From: Elusimicrobiaceae bacterium
Lineage (GTDB): Bacteria; Elusimicrobiota; Elusimicrobia; Elusimicrobiales; Elusimicrobiaceae
DNA: 11,534 bases
Direction: 5' to 3'
Assembly (NCBI GenBank): GCA_017647245.1
Contig: JAGCKY010000088.1
Location: forward strand, 1-11,534
Positions 7,746 to 11,534 of this stretch are shown here, in pieces. How positions within the stretch are numbered: the stretch's first letter is position 1; each line of letters begins with the position of its first letter. The notes under the pieces are model-generated. The model saw only the letters and a list, made by a program, of their open reading frames with translations. It did not search any database and was not told the DNA's origin. Made by a program: the position numbers and the translations under genes.

Positions 7746-7887
7746 ATTTAAATTATAGCAAACTTGCTTTGGCGTCTGCCCGACAGGAAATCTAATCCAT
7801 TTAAGTGCTTGCCTGTTATTTTTAAAAAAGTAGTATGGAAATGGGGGTAAAAAATAGTAAAATCTAATTAATATAAAAAGGTGTTAT
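7746..7887. promoter_or_regulatory. Divergent intergenic promoter region between pbp1A and the kinase operon
   Basis: This 142-bp AT-rich gap between divergent genes must hold promoters for both. For the plus strand two weak sigma70-type candidates are visible: TTGGCG (7769-7774) with TCTAAT (7791-7796) at 16-nt spacing, and TTGCCT (7809-7814) with TAGTAT (7831-7836), also at 16 nt. A Shine-Dalgarno AAGGTG (7878-7883) stands 4 nt before the kinase ATG. The minus-strand promoter is listed separately. No clear operator palindrome was seen. Confidence 0.4.
7752..7760 (-). promoter_or_regulatory. Extended -10 promoter of the pbp1A-mfd operon, probably giving a leaderless message
   Basis: On the minus strand TGC-TATAAT is a perfect extended -10 element. 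It is followed by TTAAAT and then the ATG of the penicillin-binding protein gene. With normal spacing the transcription start falls on or within a base or two of that ATG. No convincing -35 hexamer sits 16-18 nt upstream, which suits an extended -10 promoter. Confidence 0.5.
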
Positions 7888-8994
7888 ATGGCGGAAAAGA
7901 AAAAACAGAAAACCTGTATTTACTCTACCCCGCAACAATGCGGCGAATTGGCACGCTTTGTGGGGGAAGATAGATCTTTATCCTCGGTAAAGGAAGAAGG
8001 CGTGGAAGGGTATGATTTGGTTTATATCGCCGATATCCGCCAGAAACAAATTGTTTTGTTCGGTACACCCAAAGGTACACAAAGTGCCGTATCGGTAGAT
8101 CCGGTGCATCAAGTACATCAGGCCGCGCATGAAAAAGCCGCCCAAGGCGAGGTGGTCAGTTACGAATGGAGCGCATGCAACGAACAGAACAGTTGCTTTT
8201 TCCAGTCTACTTTAATTCCTTTACGTGACAAAGAAGGTAAAATCGGTAGTGTGTTGGGGCTAGTCAAAAACATTACCGATTGGGCACATACCTATTCGCA
8301 AGAACATTTTTTAAAAGAAGTCAGCCGCCGTACTTTTCCGCAAGTGCTTTTGATGGCGCGAGAAGAAGAACGCCGTCAATTATCTTCTGCGCTACATGAT
8401 GAAATCGGTTCATCGGCGGTAATTTTGACTTCGCTTTTAAGTATGGTCAAAGAAAGCGTAAAAGGCCAAGACCAAGCGCAAGCCCTTAAAGATATTGAGG
8501 CATTGGATAAACAAATTAAAAACAGCATTGAGCGGGTTAAAAACATTGTGGTAGGCATGCGGCCGCCGAATTTGGAAGCCGTCGGGCTGGAAGATGCCAT
8601 GCGCGATATGGTGGAAAATGCCGCGCGTTACGGGGGGCTCAAACATCGTTTTGAAGTAGAAACGGCGGATGACACAGCTGTTTCGGACGAAGTAAAAATA
8701 GTCTTGTATCGCGTTGTGCAGGAGAGTCTAAACAACATTCTCAAGCACGCTCACGCTACAGCGGTGGAAGTGCGGTTTAAACGGGGTACACAAGACGTAA
8801 CGCTGACGATTCAAGATAACGGCTGCGGGTTTGTGCAAACCGAGCAACGCTCTATAGAGCATATTGGGCTATTATCTATGAAAGACAGCGTGGCCTATTT
8901 AGGCGGAAAATTTACAATTACAAGCGAACCGGGCAAGGGCACACAAATTACCGTTACTTGTCCGAAAGTCGTTTACGGGGAGATACAAAGATGA
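7888..8994 (+). CDS. Cytoplasmic PAS-like/HisKA_3 sensor histidine kinase (NarL/DegS class)
   Basis: A 368-residue sensor kinase that autophosphorylates on His and passes the phosphate to the regulator encoded next to it. There is no membrane segment or signal peptide, so it senses an internal cue. Residues about 30-132 look like a PAS-type sensor domain, ending in the typical FQSTLIPLRDKEGKIG...GLVKNITD. Four cysteines (10, 18, 97, 103) lie in or near this sensor part. The HisKA_3 dimerisation domain (about 155-230) carries EEERRQLSSALHDEIG with His170. The ATPase domain (about 265-360) has the N-box QESLNNILKHAHA (278-290), DNGCGF (310-315) and the GKGTQITV end (349-356). Ser175 occupies the place of the Gln in the usual HDxxxQ phosphatase motif. 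ATG 7888 follows AAGGTG. Its stop overlaps the next gene by ATGA, so translation is probably coupled. The signal is unknown. Confidence 0.92.
   Translation: MAEKKKQKTCIYSTPQQCGELARFVGEDRSLSSVKEEGVEGYDLVYIADIRQKQIVLFGTPKGTQSAVSVDPVHQVHQAAHEKAAQGEVVSYEWSACNEQNSCFFQSTLIPLRDKEGKIGSVLGLVKNITDWAHTYSQEHFLKEVSRRTFPQVLLMAREEERRQLSSALHDEIGSSAVILTSLLSMVKESVKGQDQAQALKDIEALDKQIKNSIERVKNIVVGMRPPNLEAVGLEDAMRDMVENAARYGGLKHRFEVETADDTAVSDEVKIVLYRVVQESLNNILKHAHATAVEVRFKRGTQDVTLTIQDNGCGFVQTEQRSIEHIGLLSMKDSVAYLGGKFTITSEPGKGTQITVTCPKVVYGEIQR
8977..8982 (+). promoter_or_regulatory. Shine-Dalgarno of the response regulator gene
   Basis: GGGGAG lies 8 nt before ATG 8991, inside the end of the kinase gene. It decides for ATG 8991 over the in-frame TTG at 8958, which has no such site and would add eleven residues not typical of receiver domains. 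Confidence 0.7.
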
Positions 8995-9638
8995 GTATAA
9001 AAGTAGTATTAGCTGATGACCACGCCATTGTGCGTGACGGCGTACGCGCCGTATTAGAGCGCAAAGGCAAAGATATGCAAGTGGTGGCGGAAATTTCCAA
9101 CGGCAAAGAATTGTTGGCATGGGCCGCCAAAAACGATGCTGATGTGTATGTGGTAGATATTTCTATGCCGATTTTAAACGGAATAGAATCTACCCAGCGC
9201 TTACTGAAAATAAAACCGGATGCCAAGGTAGTTATGCTCAGTATGTATGACGACCGGGTGTCTGTGGAAAAAGCACTCAAAGCAGGCGCTAAAGGATTTA
9301 TCGTCAAAGTTTCTACAGCCGATGAAATTGTAGATGCTATCCGCGAAGTATCGGGCGGACGCTTTTATTTATGCAGCAAAGTATCTAAATATGTGGTACA
9401 AGGTTTCTTAGGTCGCACCAGTCCGCGCAAACGTGATGTAACAGGTCTGACGCCTAAAGAAAGAGAAGTACTGCAACTGATTGCCGAGGGGTACAGTAGC
9501 AAACAAATTGCAAAGAACTTTAATTTGTCTTTGAATACTATTCACGTGCACCGCAATAACATTATGAAAAAGCTCAACATTCATAAACAAGCCGAGTTGG
9601 TGCGCTACGCGATTAAAGAAGGCATCGCACAACTGTAA
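8991..9638 (+). CDS. NarL/FixJ-family response regulator
   Basis: A 215-residue DNA-binding regulator paired with the kinase just upstream. The receiver domain (1 to about 120) has the acidic pair Asp9-Asp10, the phosphoacceptor Asp56 in VVDISMP, Ser84 at the switch position and Lys106 in KGFIVK. The LuxR-type helix-turn-helix (about 150-212) shows LTPKEREVLQLIAEG and the recognition helix region SLNTIHVHRNNIMKKL. Length and layout are standard for the family, so phosphorylation should trigger dimerisation and promoter binding. The start at 8991 overlaps the kinase stop by ATGA. The stop codon lies within the Shine-Dalgarno of rsmD downstream, so the regulator is probably part of a four-gene transcript. 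Target promoters cannot be named; the divergent region at 7746-7887 is a candidate for autoregulation, but I see no inverted repeat to prove it. Confidence 0.95.
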   Translation: MSIKVVLADDHAIVRDGVRAVLERKGKDMQVVAEISNGKELLAWAAKNDADVYVVDISMPILNGIESTQRLLKIKPDAKVVMLSMYDDRVSVEKALKAGAKGFIVKVSTADEIVDAIREVSGGRFYLCSKVSKYVVQGFLGRTSPRKRDVTGLTPKEREVLQLIAEGYSSKQIAKNFNLSLNTIHVHRNNIMKKLNIHKQAELVRYAIKEGIAQL

Positions 9639-9646
9639 GGAAAATT

Positions 9647-10228
9647 ATGCGTATTATCGCCGGAACAGCCCGGGGGCGGCGGATTTTTTCCGTGTCAAAA
9701 AATCTGCCCGTGAAACCCATTTCGGACCGTATCAAACAATCGGTTTTTGACATCTTGCGCCCGCGTTTGGCGGGCGCGATGTGGCTGGATTTGTTTGCGG
9801 GAACGGGCAATGTGTCTATGGAAGCGCTCTCGCGCGGAGCGGTGCGGGTGGTCAGCGTGGACCGCGAGCCCGCCTGCATTAAAAACATTCACCGCAATTT
9901 GGCGCATTTGGAGTTTGAAGACCGCGCGCGCGTGGTAAAGGCCGATATCTTAAAGCCGCTTGATTTTTTGCTTTCCTATAGTGATAATGAGGGCTATGAC
10001 ATTATTTTTATGGGGCCTCCGTACCGCGACCAAAATAATAAAATGTTAGCCCTGTCCGAACCCGCTTTAAAAAATGTAGCCGAGGCCAAACTCTTGGCGC
10101 CCAAAGGCATTATCGTTTTGCAAACACACAAAACCGAAACCTTTGCTGTGCCCGACACATTAGAAATGTTCCGTCAGGAAAAATACGGCGATACGTTGGT
10201 GCACTTTTTGCGCTACAAGGCGGCCTAA
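9647..10228 (+). CDS. rsmD: 16S rRNA (guanine(966)-N(2))-methyltransferase RsmD
   Basis: A 193-residue SAM-dependent methyltransferase of the RsmD/YhhF family that methylates the N2 of G966 in 16S rRNA of the 30S subunit. The N-terminus MRIIAGTARGRRI and the KPISDRIKQSVFDIL block (23-37; family consensus RPTxDRxREALFxIL) are diagnostic. The SAM motif LDLFAGTG is at 47-54, with the acidic loop VSVDRE at 69-73 and nearby. The catalytic motif IV, normally DPPY/F, reads MGPPY (122-126), with Gly in place of the conserved Asp; the codon is GGG. This is unusual and may affect activity, or may be a lineage feature. Length is normal. The start is clear: AAGGA overlaps the response regulator stop and lies 5 nt before the ATG. 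The next gene's ATG follows this stop codon directly, so the two are likely co-transcribed. Confidence 0.92.
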   Translation: MRIIAGTARGRRIFSVSKNLPVKPISDRIKQSVFDILRPRLAGAMWLDLFAGTGNVSMEALSRGAVRVVSVDREPACIKNIHRNLAHLEFEDRARVVKADILKPLDFLLSYSDNEGYDIIFMGPPYRDQNNKMLALSEPALKNVAEAKLLAPKGIIVLQTHKTETFAVPDTLEMFRQEKYGDTLVHFLRYKAA

Positions 10229-10993
10229 ATGATTCACGACGTATACGAGCTCAATTATTCCAAAATTAAGACCTATTTAGAGTGTCCGCTTTTGTATAAA
10301 TACAAATACATTGACGGGCGCAAAGAGGGGCTGGTGGCGGCGTCTTCATTGGGTGTGTCTATTCACCGCGCATTGGAAGAATATCACCGCAACAGTAATG
10401 ATCCTTCTGAACTTTTATCTTATTATGATGATTGCTGGTTGGGCGCAGGATATACAAGCGCAGCCGAACAAATGGAGTATTACCTCAAAGGTCAAAAACA
10501 ATTAGAAAAATATGCCGAGCATGAATATGAGCGCAAAACAACCGTAGACAGCACCGAGCGCGAATTTATTTTTAAGGAAGATAAATGGACGTTGCGCGGC
10601 AAAATAGACCGTACCGATAAATACCCCGACGGCAGTTGGGAAGTTATTGATTATAAAACGGGCGATGACATTGATTTAGAAGCAGAGATTACAGATTCTT
10701 TGCAACTGGGTATTTATGCTATCGGCGCACAGCGTGCGTGGAATATGAAAAAGGGCAAAGCCAGTTTTTATTTTACCGCGTATGATAAAGTAATCAGCGC
10801 GCCGTTTGAAGCTTTTGATGAGAAAAAGATTTTGGACACATTTATTTCCGTAGGCGAGCAAATTGAAGCCGGAAATTTTGAGCCGAACACGTCGCATTGT
10901 GCGCAGTGTGCATTTCGCAACCGCTGTGCTAAATCTGTTTGCCCCGACCCGGAACCTGACGGCCCGGACTTCAGCGGCAATACCCCTGCGTAA
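10229..10993 (+). CDS. Small PD-(D/E)XK nuclease with probable [4Fe-4S] cluster (AddB/RecB C-domain or Cas4-like)
   Basis: A 254-residue protein of the PDDEXK_1 class, found as AddB/RecB nuclease domains, Cas4 and stand-alone proteins. Visible elements: LNYSKIKTYLECPLLYKYKY (8-27), the usual start of this fold, with Cys19; His46 in SIHRALEEY; Asp127 in GKIDR; Asp141-Tyr-Lys143 in EVIDYKTG; and the QxxxY motif (Gln159, Tyr163). The C-terminus holds Cys224-x2-Cys227-x5-Cys233, with a further Cys238. Cys19 plus the first three of these match the cluster arrangement of AddB/Cas4 nucleases. It would therefore be a metal-dependent DNA exo- or endonuclease. No helicase domain and no cas genes or CRISPR array are present, so a Cas4 role is not supported. 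The ATG directly follows the rsmD stop; AAGGCGG (10217-10223) inside rsmD can serve as Shine-Dalgarno. The biological role is unknown. Confidence 0.88.
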   Translation: MIHDVYELNYSKIKTYLECPLLYKYKYIDGRKEGLVAASSLGVSIHRALEEYHRNSNDPSELLSYYDDCWLGAGYTSAAEQMEYYLKGQKQLEKYAEHEYERKTTVDSTEREFIFKEDKWTLRGKIDRTDKYPDGSWEVIDYKTGDDIDLEAEITDSLQLGIYAIGAQRAWNMKKGKASFYFTAYDKVISAPFEAFDEKKILDTFISVGEQIEAGNFEPNTSHCAQCAFRNRCAKSVCPDPEPDGPDFSGNTPA

Positions 10994-11002
10994 TTAGGGG
11001 TA
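10981..11002. terminator. Hairpin across two convergent stop codons, possible bidirectional terminator
   Basis: TACCCCT (10981-10987) and AGGGGTA (10996-11002) form a 7-bp stem with an 8-nt loop that contains both stop codons (TAA of the nuclease, and TAA of the pilin on the other strand, read together as TAATTA). Neither side has a proper T-tract, so its strength as an intrinsic terminator is doubtful, but its position between convergent genes fits. Confidence 0.35.
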
Positions 11003-11434
11003 AAGGAAATAATGTCTATTGTCTGGTTCGGCGCCTGTTTCTGAGCGGCATATTTTATCAAACGCTCTATCATAGGACATACAGTAGGTATCTGTTGAAT
11101 TTAACATGCGAACATAACCTACTTTGACTTCGTACCTACACGCGATATAACCACTTTCTAAACTACACATTCCCCAAGGAAATCGTCGGGAAGAATCGGT
11201 AAGGTAGCTGCCGCCTATATCTAAATCCAACTCATCGAGATTTGTAGTATAAGTATTGTTGGTCAAGTAATAAATTTTTTCTGCGTTATACATGCTATTG
11301 ACTAAACTTTTTAAATTTGTATAGCGGGCTTTTATTACTGCTTTTTCATATTGCGGCAAAGCAATTGCGGCCAAAATGCCGATAATTAAAACAACGACTA
11401 ATAATTCAATCAGCGTAAAAGCTTTGTTATTCAT
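10994..11434 (-). CDS. Type IV pilin-like protein with prepilin cleavage/methylation motif
   Basis: A 146-residue prepilin. The short leader MNNKA is followed by FTLIELLVVVLIIGILAAIA, the classic N-methylated hydrophobic helix; cleavage is expected between Ala5 and Phe6, and Glu10 is the conserved Glu5 of the mature protein. Most prepilins have Gly at -1; Ala is tolerated and I recall it as frequent in Elusimicrobium prepilins. The helix continues through ALPQYEKAVIKARYTNLKSLV into a globular head of about 100 residues with four cysteines (90, 99, 118, 129) that may form two disulfides. The C-terminus ends ETGAEPDNRHYFLYP. No pilus assembly genes (pilB, pilC, pilQ, pilD) are in the window, so it could be a pilin, a minor pilin or a pseudopilin. 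The ATG is supported by AGGAG six nt upstream. It converges with the nuclease gene with no gap. Confidence 0.9.
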   Translation of the reverse strand: MNNKAFTLIELLVVVLIIGILAAIALPQYEKAVIKARYTNLKSLVNSMYNAEKIYYLTNNTYTTNLDELDLDIGGSYLTDSSRRFPWGMCSLESGYIACRYEVKVGYVRMLNSTDTYCMSYDRAFDKICRSETGAEPDNRHYFLYP

Positions 11435-11440
11435 AACATT

Positions 11441-11445
11441 CTCCT
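11441..11445 (-). promoter_or_regulatory. Shine-Dalgarno of the pilin gene
   Basis: AGGAG on the minus strand, 6 nt before ATG 11434; the strongest ribosome binding site in the window, consistent with an abundant product. Confidence 0.75.
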
Positions 11446-11450
11446 AAAAT

Positions 11451-11481
11451 AATCTTAAAACCTTGCACTCACTGTGCAAGG
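11451..11481 (-). terminator. Intrinsic-terminator-like hairpin upstream of the pilin gene
   Basis: CCTTGCAC (11461-11468) and GTGCAAGG (11474-11481) form a perfect 8-bp stem with a 5-nt loop. On the minus strand it is followed by TTTTAAGATT, a short U-tract. It most likely ends a transcript entering from beyond the right edge. Alternatively it sits in the pilin leader as an attenuator, since a TATACT -10-like box lies farther upstream at 11527-11532 on the same strand. Confidence 0.55.
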
Positions 11482-11534
11482 GGCCAGAAGCAAAAATTAG
11501 TACCCAGCAAATCCGGCCACAAAAAAAGTATACC
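11482..11534. other. Non-coding right edge
   Basis: No coding frame is visible here. On the minus strand GGTATACTTTTTTT at the edge contains a TATACT hexamer (11527-11532) that could be the -10 of a pilin promoter, but its -35 region lies outside the window, so this cannot be decided. Confidence 0.3.

Noticed and set aside
8958..8990. Longer start of the response regulator at TTG 8958
   Set aside because: It would overlap the kinase by more, has no Shine-Dalgarno and adds residues before a standard receiver N-terminus; ATG 8991 has GGGGAG at good spacing.
10217..10228. 12-mer AAGGCGGCCTAA also present at 351-362
   Set aside because: One copy is the end of rsmD, the other an arm of a terminator hairpin; no further copies were noticed and no shared function follows, so chance is likely.
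10229..10993. Cas4 of a CRISPR system
   Set aside because: The fold and cysteines fit the Cas4/AddB group, but there is no repeat array and no other cas gene in the window.

Overview
The window looks like chromosomal DNA from a Gram-negative (diderm) bacterium. It encodes a SurA-type periplasmic folding factor, a lipoprotein folding factor, a bifunctional class A penicillin-binding protein and a type IV pilin-like protein. The pilin N-terminus (AFTLIELL..., then ALPQYEKAV) and its C-terminal style resemble the many prepilins I know from Elusimicrobiota, so I lean towards a gut- or host-associated Elusimicrobium relative. That placement is inference. I see no phage, insertion sequence, CRISPR array, tRNA or rRNA. 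Coding density is very high, and no gene-free stretch exceeds about 140 bases.

Left part (1-7745), all on the minus strand and read from right to left: pbp1A-like bifunctional peptidoglycan synthase, mfd (transcription-repair coupling factor), a parvulin-family lipoprotein, a SurA-like periplasmic parvulin, then the start of pdxA (vitamin B6 synthesis), cut by the window edge. The four complete genes are separated by 29 nt, 17 nt and a 17-nt overlap, as expected of an operon. A strong hairpin then sits between the SurA-like gene and pdxA. The surA-pdxA adjacency recalls the E. coli surA-pdxA-rsmA order.

Middle (7746-7887): a 142-bp divergent promoter region. On its left side an extended -10 box lies so close to the pbp1A ATG that the transcript may be leaderless. 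On its right side starts a plus-strand operon.

Right part (7888-10993, plus strand): a cytoplasmic PAS-like/HisKA_3 histidine kinase overlaps its NarL-type response regulator by ATGA. These are followed by rsmD (16S rRNA m2G966 methyltransferase, with an odd motif IV) and a small stand-alone PD-(D/E)XK nuclease with a probable [4Fe-4S] cluster. Spacings of -4, +8 and 0 nt suggest one transcript. The inducing signal and target genes of the two-component pair cannot be read from the window.

Far right (10994-11534): a type IV pilin-like gene on the minus strand converges on the nuclease gene with no base between the two stop codons. An intrinsic-terminator-like hairpin lies upstream of it. Most of the window is housekeeping. 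The points most worth a second look are the GPPY motif in RsmD, the possible leaderless promoter, the parvulin lipoprotein lacking the first catalytic His, the kinase without the usual phosphatase Gln, and the compact Fe-S nuclease linked to a two-component system.
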